From: Candidatus Cloacimonadota bacterium
GTDB lineage: Bacteria > Cloacimonadota > Cloacimonadia > JGIOTU-2
Assembly (NCBI GenBank): GCA_030613025.1
Contig: JAUWMT010000021.1
Span: forward strand, 1-42,646
Length of the DNA stretch: 42,646 nt
Reading direction: 5' to 3'
Below are positions 34,331-42,548 of the stretch, in pieces; the stretch's first letter is position 1, and every line of letters starts with the position of its first letter. The notes beneath the pieces were generated by a model that saw nothing but the letters and a program-made list of their open reading frames with translations, was not told the origin of the DNA and ran no database searches. The position numbers were made by a program, and so were the translations under genes.

Positions 34331-34424
34331 TAACCACGAAAGGCACGAAAAACACGAAAATGGAGTTTAAGAAAATTATTCTATAAAATTTCATTTTACT
34401 ATTTTTTGTATTTCGTGGTTCATA
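34331..34424. repeat. MITE-like element between purB and purS
   Basis: About 94 bp flanked by inverted AACCACGAAA (34332-34341) and TTTCGTGGTT (34411-34420). The left arm holds three 9-nt units CACGAAAxx (34335-34361). A longer copy is at 42227-42374, and an isolated right-arm copy is at 34521-34550. It has no coding capacity. Confidence 0.7.
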
Positions 34425-34520
34425 ATTTAATTTTATCAAAGAATCCTGAACCCATTTTCTTATATACTTCCAAATTTGTGCCTTCAAGTGAATAACTTTC
34501 TTCTTTAAAAATAATTTTTT

Positions 34521-34550
34521 CGAGTTTTTCGTGTATTTCGTGGTTCATAA
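34521..34550. repeat. Right-arm copy of the CACGAAA element
   Basis: TTTTTCGTGTATTTCGTGGT followed by TCATAA repeats the right end of the element at 34331-34424, 9 bp downstream of the purB stop codon. Confidence 0.65.
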
Positions 34551-34558
34551 TATTTTTC

Positions 34559-35854
34559 TTACATATCAAAAACTCTTAAAAAAATCGGATCAACATTATC
34601 AGTAAATTTTTCTAAACTGAACAGGGAATCGATCTCATTTTCATTCAGCAGGGAGGTGAATTCCCTACTTCGTTTCAAAATATCTTGAAAATTTTCCTTG
34701 GTTTGCCAGCATTCCATTGCAGCTTTCTGTACGATCTCGTATGCTTTTTCCCTCGAGATACCTTTCTTCGCAAGGGCAAGGAGAACGGACTGGCTATAGA
34801 TCAGCCCATGTGTAATATCTACGTTTTCCATCATCTTTTCCGGGAACACCACAAGATTCTCAATAAGGGCAGTCGTTTTAACAAGTAAATAATGTACCAG
34901 TGAAGTGGAATCAGGTATTATGATCCTTTCCGCTGAAGAATGGCTTATATCCCGCTCATGCCAGAGTGCATTATTCTCAAAGCCGGTCATTGCATTACTG
35001 CGTAAAATACGTTCAAGCCCGCAGATACGCTCAGCAATAATTGGATTTTTCTTATGAGGCATAGCAGATGAACCCTTTTGTCCTTTTGAAAAATTCTCCT
35101 CTACTTCGTGAACTTCCGTTCTTTGAAGATGACGAATTTCCAAAGCTATCTTTTCGAGTGTACTTCCTATTATTGCAATAGATGAGAGGTATTCTGCATA
35201 CCTGTCTCTTTGAATGACCTGTGTGGAGATGTTAACCTGCTTCAGTCCAAGCTTTTTACATACATAGGTTTCCACTTCCATAGAAAGATGTGCATAATTA
35301 CCAACTGCTCCGGATATCTGCCCTACTGAGATAGTTTCGATTGCTCTTTGCCAGCGAATGAGATTTCTGTGCATTTCATCATGCCAGAGAGCAAGTTTCA
35401 GCCCGAAGGTTATCGGCTCTGCATGAATGCCGTGGGAGCGTCCGATACATAATGTATCCTTATATTTGTAAGCGCTTTCCTTGAGCACCTGCATACATTC
35501 TTTTAGTGAGGTGAGAATGATCTCTCCTGCCTGTTTCATCAAAAGAGAATTTGCTGTATCGATCACATCAGAAGACGTCATGCCAAGATGAATATAGCGC
35601 GCTGAAGGTCCTACATATTGTGCTACATTCGTGAGAAATGCGATAACATCATGATGAACTTTGTTTTCTATTTCGTTTATTTCCGAAACTTTAAACTGTG
35701 CTTTTTGCTGAATGTTTATTAAATCAGCATCCGGCACTAAACCGAGTTGATTCATTGCTTCAGCAGCTGCGATCTCAACATTCAACCAGGTTTTAAACTT
35801 ATTTTCAAGACTCCATAAATGAGCCATTTCCGGTAATGTGTATCGTGCGATCAT
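34559..35854 (-). CDS. purB: Adenylosuccinate lyase
   Basis: A 431-residue lyase of the fumarase/aspartase superfamily, acting twice in purine synthesis (SAICAR and adenylosuccinate cleavage). It has IARYTLPEMAHLWS at the start, HLGMTSSDVIDTA, GRSHGIHAEPITFG with a catalytic His, and the signature GSSAMPHKKNPI. A TTG-initiated frame reaches 35875, but the ATG at 35854 has AGAGG four nt upstream and gives the usual N-terminus, so I chose it. It follows the lipoprotein gene by 7 bp. Confidence 0.95.
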   Translation of the reverse strand: MIARYTLPEMAHLWSLENKFKTWLNVEIAAAEAMNQLGLVPDADLINIQQKAQFKVSEINEIENKVHHDVIAFLTNVAQYVGPSARYIHLGMTSSDVIDTANSLLMKQAGEIILTSLKECMQVLKESAYKYKDTLCIGRSHGIHAEPITFGLKLALWHDEMHRNLIRWQRAIETISVGQISGAVGNYAHLSMEVETYVCKKLGLKQVNISTQVIQRDRYAEYLSSIAIIGSTLEKIALEIRHLQRTEVHEVEENFSKGQKGSSAMPHKKNPIIAERICGLERILRSNAMTGFENNALWHERDISHSSAERIIIPDSTSLVHYLLVKTTALIENLVVFPEKMMENVDITHGLIYSQSVLLALAKKGISREKAYEIVQKAAMECWQTKENFQDILKRSREFTSLLNENEIDSLFSLEKFTDNVDPIFLRVFDM

Positions 35855-35861
35855 AGGACCT

Positions 35862-36566
35862 CTATTCTTCCTCAATTATTTCTATCGGAATTGTGAGATC
35901 GAGCTCGTTTGCTTCGATCTGCACATTTGCAGGTACTTCGAAATCAAAGATATTATCTGTATAACGCGGGAAGTCCCATTTGTCTATCTCAAGAGTTAAT
36001 ATTTCATTTTTATCTTTTAGCACAGTAATGTGATACGGCAGATTTTTTTTGTACTTGGATAGCTGGATACGAATGTCACGGATCTGAATAACTTCAAGAT
36101 GAAATTTCTTATCGAAGATATAATACACACCATTGAATGGCGAAGTCATATAATAGCCGAAATTCTCCACAACATCGTGACTGCCGACAATTCCCTGCAC
36201 ATTTACGAGTGAATCGACAGGTATTATACGGGTTATTGTGAACCGTTTTTGGTCAGGAATGAAGACATTCACAAAATTATCACGTAGAACGATCAGAGCT
36301 TTAGGTGCGGGTGAAAGACCTAATATACCACCGGAGTATAGATCGATTCTCACTTTTAAATCCTTTTTCCTTAATAAGAAATTCGTCTTTATCTCAAAAC
36401 CGTTATAGTTGATATTTGCTATTCCTTCTGCCTTACATTCCTTCAAAAAACTAAGATTGTCAATGATCTTGTTTTGAATTTCAAAGGTGTTGTACTTGCT
36501 GGGTTGCACAGAACTGCAACTGAGGAGTGCAAGCATGGACAGAATTCCAATAATATATTTAATCAT
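35862..36566 (-). CDS. Lipoprotein, DUF4292/LolB-like
   Basis: A 234-residue lipoprotein with signal MIKYIIGILSMLALLSCSS; Cys17 is the acylation site. The mature part (KECKAEGIANINYNGFEIKT, KVRIDLYSGGILGLSPAPKA, VFIPDQKRFTITR) has the alternating pattern of an LolA/LolB-type or DUF4292 half-barrel that binds lipid chains. An outer-membrane lipoprotein or lipid-handling role is inferred. AAGGA precedes the ATG. It lies between the four-helix-bundle element and purB. Confidence 0.7.
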   Translation of the reverse strand: MIKYIIGILSMLALLSCSSVQPSKYNTFEIQNKIIDNLSFLKECKAEGIANINYNGFEIKTNFLLRKKDLKVRIDLYSGGILGLSPAPKALIVLRDNFVNVFIPDQKRFTITRIIPVDSLVNVQGIVGSHDVVENFGYYMTSPFNGVYYIFDKKFHLEVIQIRDIRIQLSKYKKNLPYHITVLKDKNEILTLEIDKWDFPRYTDNIFDFEVPANVQIEANELDLTIPIEIIEEE

Positions 36567-36615
36567 TTATTCCTTAATATTTTTAAGTGGATCAATAAAC
36601 TTAAAATTTGAATAT

Positions 36616-36642
36616 CCAATAACCAACACGGAATATCCAATG
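36616..36642 (+). repeat. Left inverted repeat of the four-helix-bundle element
   Basis: A 27-bp sequence (CCAATAACCAACACGGAATA, ending TCCAATG) that is the inverted copy of 37105-37131 with a single mismatch (26/27). It lies 49 bp beyond the stop of the four-helix-bundle gene. Confidence 0.85.
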
Positions 36643-36665
36643 TCCATATTATTAAGATGTGGCGC

Positions 36666-36738
36666 AGTGTCGGCGGAAAAATTTTGGTTTCTATTTCTCA
36701 TTTTTCTTTTTCGCTGTGTCCGCCAGCTGGCGGAAAAG
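36666..36738. repeat. Partly duplicated 3' end of the four-helix-bundle gene with palindrome
   Basis: GTGTC-GGCGGAAAA (36668-36680) repeats GTGTC-CGCCAGCT-GGCGGAAAA (36716-36737) minus one 8-bp palindrome half. The 16-bp palindrome at 36719-36734 lies in the coding region and encodes part of FRQLAD. Confidence 0.65.
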
Positions 36739-37089
36739 TATTGAGATCAACTCATCTGTTTCCTGCAATAAAGGTGACAATTTTGCTGAAGGTATAATTA
36801 ATTGTGCCTTTACTAATATCTTCAGCCACACTTCGGTCTCCCTCATCTCTTTTAAAGCTATTTTCAATTTATGAATAAAATCAGACCTGGATTCAGCACC
36901 TTGAGCTTCTCCATAATTCGCAGCTGTGGAAGTGCTACTTCTCAGCAATTGAAATGAAACATGTTTACCTGCTTTTGTTTCGGGCAATTGTTCAGAAACA
37001 TTAATAATTCTAACCGCATAATCAATAAAACGTTCCTGTAAATCGAACTTCTTCTGATTATTTTCTCTATTCTCTTTTTTTTCACTCAT
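36691..37089 (-). CDS. Four-helix-bundle protein (23S rRNA intervening-sequence protein family)
   Basis: A 132-residue protein of the TIGR02436/PF05635 family. First described in intervening sequences of 23S rRNA genes, it is related in fold to Avd of diversity-generating retroelements. The hallmark QLLRSSTSTAANYGEAQGAE followed by SRSDFIHKLKIALKEMRETE is unmistakable. The gene lies in no rRNA here: it sits between lgt and a lipoprotein gene, enclosed by 27-bp inverted repeats (36616-36642 and 37105-37131). Only a weak ribosome binding site is seen. Its leader recurs at the window end. Biochemical function in this setting is unknown; nucleic-acid binding is plausible. Confidence 0.93.
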   Translation of the reverse strand: MSEKKENRENNQKKFDLQERFIDYAVRIINVSEQLPETKAGKHVSFQLLRSSTSTAANYGEAQGAESRSDFIHKLKIALKEMRETEVWLKILVKAQLIIPSAKLSPLLQETDELISILFRQLADTAKKKNEK

Positions 37090-37104
37090 TTATTTTTCGT
37101 TCAT

Positions 37105-37131
37105 CATTGGATATTCCGTGTTGGATATTGG
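37105..37131 (-). repeat. Right inverted repeat of the four-helix-bundle element
   Basis: CATTGGATATTCCGTGTTGG followed by ATATTGG is the inverted partner of 36616-36642. It lies 15 bp before the four-helix-bundle start codon and 23 bp beyond the lgt stop. Confidence 0.85.
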
Positions 37132-37153
37132 TTATTATTTCCAACTTACCCAG

Positions 37154-38008
37154 TTAATTCTTCAAATAGCCATTATTTTCTTCATTCTCATCGATCTCTG
37201 TTATTCGTTTTTTCCTAAAAATGGAGATATAGCCGATTATTCCTGCGATCATCATAAGCAAGCTGAGTATCTGTCCCATTGTCATGAAGCCAATAAGATG
37301 CCCTAAATGAGCATCGGGTTCACGGACAAATTCCACAAGGAATCTAAAAAGACCATATAAAAAGATGAAGCTCCAGAATACAAAGCCCTTTCGCACATTC
37401 TTTTTTATGAGGATAAATAATATGATGAAAAGCAAAATGCCTTCGAGGAATAATTCATAAAGTTGAGAGGGATGCCGAGCGACCTGTTCTCCCGGGAATA
37501 ACATACCCCATGGGAGGTTCGTCGCTCTGCCGTAAAGCTCTGCATTGATGAAATTTCCCAGCCGCCCAAGAGCTAATCCGATCGGTGCAACCACTACAGT
37601 CGGGTCTGCTAATTTATAAAAGTCATAATGATATTTTCTGCAAAATAAGTATCCGAAAAATATCGCTGCGATCAAACCCCCATGGAATGACATTCCTCCG
37701 TGCCAGACAGCAAAAATTTCAAGAGGATGTCGAAATATTTCCTGGAAATTATAAAAAAGCATGTAGCCAAGCCGCCCACCTATTATGACTCCAAGTATGA
37801 GGTAAAAGAACAGGTTTTCAAAGTGTGCTTTCTTAATATGGACGTCTCGTTCCTTGTAGAGTTTCTTAAGAAGGAAATAGCCAATAATAAAGGAAATGAT
37901 ATACATCAGAGCGTACCACCTGATCTCAAAAGGTCCTAAGCTGAGCGAGCCGATAGAAAATTCTGGTATGGTTGCAAGTGACGGATTGATTTCCGGGTAT
38001 GGTATCAT
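37154..38008 (-). CDS. lgt: Prolipoprotein diacylglyceryl transferase
   Basis: A 284-residue polytopic inner-membrane enzyme that adds diacylglycerol to the lipobox Cys. It has about seven hydrophobic helices and the Lgt signatures [28 protein letters not shown] and ARHPSQLYE. Its ATG overlaps the purL stop (ATGA), so it is translationally coupled to a purine gene. Its presence fits the lipoprotein signals seen in the window. Length is normal for the family. Confidence 0.95.
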   Translation of the reverse strand: MIPYPEINPSLATIPEFSIGSLSLGPFEIRWYALMYIISFIIGYFLLKKLYKERDVHIKKAHFENLFFYLILGVIIGGRLGYMLFYNFQEIFRHPLEIFAVWHGGMSFHGGLIAAIFFGYLFCRKYHYDFYKLADPTVVVAPIGLALGRLGNFINAELYGRATNLPWGMLFPGEQVARHPSQLYELFLEGILLFIILFILIKKNVRKGFVFWSFIFLYGLFRFLVEFVREPDAHLGHLIGFMTMGQILSLLMMIAGIIGYISIFRKKRITEIDENEENNGYLKN

Positions 38009-40227
38009 GATACTGTTTCCATTTTTCTCTGAATTGCATTATACCAAAGATCGTACAACTCATTAATATCGCATGAGATAAGCTTGTCTATTTGAAATCT
38101 ATGACCAGCAACTTTTCCGAGTATTTGATAAGGACAGTTATACTTTTTTATTATTTTGATAAGTGAAGGAATATTTTTTTCTTCAATAGATACAATAATT
38201 CTTGAATGAGCTTCACCAAAAAGTTCGATGTCAGGACGATGAGTAAGTTCCATCTCAATATTGGCGCCAAGCAATCCTTTGGGGTTGAAACATGATTCCG
38301 CCAATGCAGTTACGAGACCACCTTCCGAGCAATCATGAGCTGATTTTATAAGACCTTCTCTAATAGCTTTGTAACAGATATTTTGAATTTTCTGTTCATG
38401 TTCCAACTCAACTTTGGGTGCATGCCCGGCGATTTCGCTATATTCAACTGCCAGATATTCCGATCCTCCAATTGTATTACAGGATTTTCCTAATAAAATG
38501 ATCACATCTCCAATATCTTTGAAATATTGGGTTGTGGCTAATTTGACATCCTCCAGAATTCCTATCATTCCAATAGTTGGTGTGGGATACACAGCACTTT
38601 TTACTGTTTCATTATAAAAGCTTACATTGCCTCCGGTTACAGGAGTTTTGAAGAATCTACAAGCATCACCCATACCGCGAATACATTCTGAGAATGTCCA
38701 GTAAACTTCCTTCTTATATGGATTTCCAAAATTAAGGCAATTCGTGATAGCAAGCGGTTTCCCACCTGAACAAATAATATTTCGAGCAGCTTCAGCAACA
38801 GCACCCTTTGCACCTTCATAAGGATCGAGATAACAATATTTTCCGTTGCAATCCGTGGTCATTGCAAGCGCCTTGTTGGTGCCTTTTATTCTGACAACCG
38901 CTGCATCCGATCCGGGCTCTACTACAGAATTGATCCTAACCATGTGGTCATACTGAGTATATACATAATTCTTACTGGCAATGTTTGGAGAAGAGAGTAA
39001 TTTTTTAAGCGTTTGATTATAATCTTTTGGCTCATTCATACTTTTTTCATCAAAGGAATGCGCTTTCTCAAGATATGATGGGTATTGAGTTTCGCGCACA
39101 TATACCGGTGCTTCTCCTCCGAGAACAAGTGTCTGAGCAGGAATATCTGCAACAACAATTCCATTTTCACGTACTCGCAAATTTCCGTCTTCGGTCACTT
39201 CGCCTATTTTCACGACGTGCAAGTCCCACTTTTCATAGATTTCCTGAACTTTTCCGAAGTTCTTTGGTTCGATAACCAGCAGCATTCTTTCCTGTGATTC
39301 CGAGAGCATGACCTCATATGGAGTCATTCCTTTTTCCCTTTTGGGGACGAGTGATACATCTATATCAACACCGGTTCCTGCTTTTGCAGCCATTTCTGAG
39401 GACGAGCAGGTCAGACCTGCTGCGCCCATATCCTGAATGCCCACAACCAGATTTTGCTTTATCACATCCAAGGTAGCTTCGAGGAGCAGTTTTTCCATGA
39501 ACGGATCCCCTACTTGCACAGAAGTTCTTTTTTCTGCGGATTCCTCGGTAAGTTCTACAGACGCAAAAGTGGCTCCGTGAATACCGTCCCTGCCTGTCGA
39601 AGAGCCGACATACAAAACAAAATTACCAACGCCGTATGCTGCGGCAGTAGCAATGTTTTCATGCTTAAGAATCCCGACTGTCATTGCATTAACAAGCGGA
39701 TTCCCTTCATAGCTGTCGTCAAAATAGATTTCTCCTGCAACTGTGGGAATACCCATGCAATTGCCGTAATCTGCGATACCTTTTACCACACCTTTGAGAA
39801 GATGTTTTACTCTCGGATTATCCAAAGAACCGAAGCGGAGTGAGTTCAAAGAAGCGATCGGTCGAGCGCCCATAGTGAACACATCTCTCAGAATGCCGCC
39901 AACACCGGTTGCAGCGCCCTGGTAAGGTTCCAAAGCAGAAGGATGATTGTGGCTCTCGATCTTGAAAGCAACTGCGAGTCCATCTCCGATATCAACTACA
40001 CCTGCGTTTTCTTCACCTGCATCTTTGAGAAGGTATTCACCGGAACGCGGGAGCGTTTTTATTTGCAATATCGAGTTCTTATAACTGGCATGTTCCGACC
40101 ACATTACAGAAAAAATACCCAACTCCGTTATCGTTGGATCTCTTCCTAATATTGAGAAAATACGCTTGTATTCTTCTTTGGAAAGACCGTGTTCTTCGAT
40201 AAGTTCATCTGAGATTTCAGGGTTCAT
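38005..40227 (-). CDS. purL: Phosphoribosylformylglycinamidine synthase, large subunit (small-type PurL)
   Basis: A 740-residue PurL of the short type that works with separate PurS and PurQ. Visible are [29 protein letters not shown] with the catalytic His, [33 protein letters not shown], and the second half with [20 protein letters not shown] and [14 protein letters not shown]. Full length, with no break. GAGG lies 6 nt before the ATG. It starts the long minus-strand gene line and overlaps lgt by 4 nt. Confidence 0.96.
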   Translation of the reverse strand: MNPEISDELIEEHGLSKEEYKRIFSILGRDPTITELGIFSVMWSEHASYKNSILQIKTLPRSGEYLLKDAGEENAGVVDIGDGLAVAFKIESHNHPSALEPYQGAATGVGGILRDVFTMGARPIASLNSLRFGSLDNPRVKHLLKGVVKGIADYGNCMGIPTVAGEIYFDDSYEGNPLVNAMTVGILKHENIATAAAYGVGNFVLYVGSSTGRDGIHGATFASVELTEESAEKRTSVQVGDPFMEKLLLEATLDVIKQNLVVGIQDMGAAGLTCSSSEMAAKAGTGVDIDVSLVPKREKGMTPYEVMLSESQERMLLVIEPKNFGKVQEIYEKWDLHVVKIGEVTEDGNLRVRENGIVVADIPAQTLVLGGEAPVYVRETQYPSYLEKAHSFDEKSMNEPKDYNQTLKKLLSSPNIASKNYVYTQYDHMVRINSVVEPGSDAAVVRIKGTNKALAMTTDCNGKYCYLDPYEGAKGAVAEAARNIICSGGKPLAITNCLNFGNPYKKEVYWTFSECIRGMGDACRFFKTPVTGGNVSFYNETVKSAVYPTPTIGMIGILEDVKLATTQYFKDIGDVIILLGKSCNTIGGSEYLAVEYSEIAGHAPKVELEHEQKIQNICYKAIREGLIKSAHDCSEGGLVTALAESCFNPKGLLGANIEMELTHRPDIELFGEAHSRIIVSIEEKNIPSLIKIIKKYNCPYQILGKVAGHRFQIDKLISCDINELYDLWYNAIQRKMETVS

Positions 40228-40294
40228 TTATCCTCGACAGCTATTATTTAGCTTATGGGTGCTATATCCACTAAAAATTTAGCTACCTTTTACT

Positions 40295-40300
40295 CGTCAA
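40295..40300 (-). promoter_or_regulatory. Possible -35 box of purL
   Basis: TTGACG on the minus strand, 68 bp before the purL ATG, followed by AT-rich sequence with no clear -10. Divergent from the corA box. Confidence 0.25.
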
Positions 40301-40337
40301 GAAAACTGAATGCGTTTTACGACCCAATCTCATTTCC

Positions 40338-40343
40338 TTGACA
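40338..40343 (+). promoter_or_regulatory. Putative -35 box of corA
   Basis: TTGACA 53 bp before the corA ATG. TGATTT stands 17 nt downstream, a poor -10. Confidence 0.3.
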
Positions 40344-40395
40344 ACTAAATCCACCCATTCTGATTTCTTCGTAACCTAATTTTTGGCAGGTCTAT

Positions 40396-41340
40396 ATGAT
40401 AAAAGTATTTAAAACCTCGGACGGAAAATTTACCGAGAAAGAGCAATACTATCTTCTCGAAGAAAATATCTGGGTGTATCTTGTATCTCCATCTCAGGAA
40501 GAGATCGAGCTTATCACTACGACCTTTGATATTCCAAAGGATTTTATAGAAGACCCTCTCGACGAAAATGAGAGTCCCCGTATGGAACTCGAAGATGGTA
40601 AGAGACTCATCATTATTCAAACCCCTTATTTCGAGGATGATGAAGAAGCAGCGATCCAATTTATTACGCTGCCTTTGGGTATAATTCTCACAGAAAAATG
40701 CATCATTACAGTTTCTTCAAAAGATGATGACGTGCTTCAGAACTTCGTAAAAGGGCGGGTGAAAAAATTTTCAACTGCAAAGAGGAATCGTTTGATACTC
40801 CAGATTTTGTCCCGAACTGCTACGGTCTATCTTAATTACTTAAAACGAATAAACAGAATAAGCAATACTATCGAAACCCAACTCGAAGAATCGATGCATA
40901 ATGAACGGCTTATGGATTTGCTGGACTTACAGAAAAGTTTGGTATATTTTGCAACTTCGCTGCGTTCAAATGAAGCTGTTATGGAGAAGTTAAGCCGAGT
41001 GGGTGTTTTCACCAAATATGAAGAAGACGAAGATTTGCTGGAAGATATGATCATTGATAATAAACAGGCAATCGAGATGACATCGATCCATGCGAATATT
41101 CTGCGCAGTACCATGGATGCGTTTTCTTCAATGATCTCAAACAACCTAAACAAAGTGATGAAATTTCTTACTTCGGTTACGATCATACTAATGCTTCCTA
41201 CCCTCGTTTCGAGTATTTACGGTATGAACGTTGCACTTCCCTTTGCTCGATCTGCACATGCATTTGTGATATTAATGGTGGCATCAGTGTTGCTGGCATT
41301 GGTTGGTGTAATAATATTTATAAAACGGAAATGGTTTTAA
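40396..41340 (+). CDS. corA: CorA-type magnesium/divalent cation channel
   Basis: A 314-residue CorA family protein. A cytosolic alpha/beta and coiled-coil domain comes first (IPKDFIEDPLDENESPRME, EKCIITVSSKDDDVLQNF), then the long pore helix and two C-terminal membrane helices (VTIILMLPTLVSSI and FVILMVASVLLALVGVIIFI). The selectivity motif GMN is at 276-278 (YGMNVALPF), and the basic C-terminus KRKWF is typical. It is preceded by a TTGACA and followed after 18 nt by the phosphatase gene, with which it is probably co-transcribed. Confidence 0.94.
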   Translation: MIKVFKTSDGKFTEKEQYYLLEENIWVYLVSPSQEEIELITTTFDIPKDFIEDPLDENESPRMELEDGKRLIIIQTPYFEDDEEAAIQFITLPLGIILTEKCIITVSSKDDDVLQNFVKGRVKKFSTAKRNRLILQILSRTATVYLNYLKRINRISNTIETQLEESMHNERLMDLLDLQKSLVYFATSLRSNEAVMEKLSRVGVFTKYEEDEDLLEDMIIDNKQAIEMTSIHANILRSTMDAFSSMISNNLNKVMKFLTSVTIILMLPTLVSSIYGMNVALPFARSAHAFVILMVASVLLALVGVIIFIKRKWF

Positions 41341-41358
41341 AACCGGAAAAGGAAACTA

Positions 41359-42156
41359 ATGAAAAAAAATCTAATTTTTACGATAATCGCTTTTTTTCTA
41401 TTGAGCTCATTCCCCAATTACGCATTTGCAACTGACGAAGGGCTTAATGAGAAAGAAAATCTTATGGCTGCGCTCTGGCAGCAGACATCATCGGAATACA
41501 GGGCGCTTTGTTATCAGGCATTCAATGTAGCAAGAGACAGAATTAATATGGATCTTGCCAAGGAATGGCCTAAACCACGTGCAGTTATAATTGATCTTGA
41601 TGAAACTGTGATTTTTAATGCAAAATTCAATGCCACAGGAGTTATCAGAGAACAGGAATATCCCAAAGAATTCTATGAGTGGATCGCTTCAGTAGATGCA
41701 ACACTTATACCGGGAGCGGGTGAATTCTTGGAATTTATTGATGATGAAGGATACACGATTTTTTATGTAACAAATCGACGAGACGAAAGTACTGAAATCA
41801 CCCTTCAGCAGATACTTGATCTTGATCTTCCTCAAGCTTATAGAGAGAATTTACTAATGAGAGGAACGGATCATACAAAGCAAGGAAGACGGGATAAAGT
41901 AAATGAGGATTATGCTGTAATTCTTTATATAGGTGATAATTCAGTCGATTTTCTGGGCGATTATTATAGTGGATCAATTGAAGAGAGAAAAGCTCTCACA
42001 GATTCTGTCCAGGCAGAATGGGGACGCAAATTCATCATACTCCCAAATCCCTTGCATGGTTCTTGGAAAAAAGCACTTTATCATGGAGTAGTTGAATGGT
42101 TGTCAGGTGAGGAAAGCTTGCGACATAAAGCTTCGCTCTTAGAAGTTATTGAATAA
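41359..42156 (+). CDS. Exported HAD acid phosphatase (class C / 5'-nucleotidase e(P4)-like)
   Basis: A 265-residue secreted HAD phosphatase of the acid phosphatase class B/C group. The signal peptide ends in NYAFA, a signal peptidase I site; there is no lipobox Cys, unlike e(P4) lipoproteins. HAD motif I is VIIDLDETVI (Asp79, Asp81), motif II is YVTNRRDES (Thr138), and the acidic motif is YIGDNSVDF (Asp193, Asp197). These enzymes release phosphate from nucleotides or other monophosphates in the periplasm. AAGGA stands before the ATG. Confidence 0.88.
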   Translation: MKKNLIFTIIAFFLLSSFPNYAFATDEGLNEKENLMAALWQQTSSEYRALCYQAFNVARDRINMDLAKEWPKPRAVIIDLDETVIFNAKFNATGVIREQEYPKEFYEWIASVDATLIPGAGEFLEFIDDEGYTIFYVTNRRDESTEITLQQILDLDLPQAYRENLLMRGTDHTKQGRRDKVNEDYAVILYIGDNSVDFLGDYYSGSIEERKALTDSVQAEWGRKFIILPNPLHGSWKKALYHGVVEWLSGEESLRHKASLLEVIE

Positions 42157-42226
42157 AAAAGAAACTCTTTTGAGATCATGCTCAACTAATGTTTTGATTC
42201 ATTTGATTTCTACAAATAAATACTTC

Positions 42227-42374
42227 TAACCACGAAAGGCACCAGTCTTCGTTCCACTACTACTTGGCAGGCTAAAAACACGAAAATGGTGTTTAAAAAA
42301 ATATTCTATAAAGCTTCATTTTAATAATTCGTGTACTTCGCGACTGAAGCGTCTCGAAAATACGTAATTCATAG
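42227..42374. repeat. CACGAAA element, long copy with inserts
   Basis: Homologous to 34331-34424, but the left arm is interrupted after ACCACGAAAGGCAC by about 30 extra bp (CAGTCTTCGTTCC to GGCAGGCTAA) and the right arm by about 20 bp. The internal part TATTCTATAAA.CTTCATTTTA is conserved. Confidence 0.65.
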
Positions 42375-42548
42375 TATAATACTTCTTTTTGCAAATATGT
42401 ATTTCTATTCACAAGCTCTTTTTATTATCATTTGTCATTTCATTAGAAATTAGATATTTGGGGTTAGTTATTCAAGTTACACAGGAACGGGAATTACCTA
42501 ATAAAATTAGGTTCTTTTCAGAATTGAGTGGGTAAATAAAAATAATAT

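Noticed and set aside
35855..35875. TTG-initiated extension of purB
   Set aside because: It would overlap the preceding lipoprotein stop; the ATG at 35854 has AGAGG and a standard N-terminus.
42496..42512. Hairpin ACCTAAT-AAA-ATTAGGT as terminator of corA-phosphatase
   Set aside because: It is A+T-rich and weak, 340 bp beyond the stop codon, with only a broken T-run.
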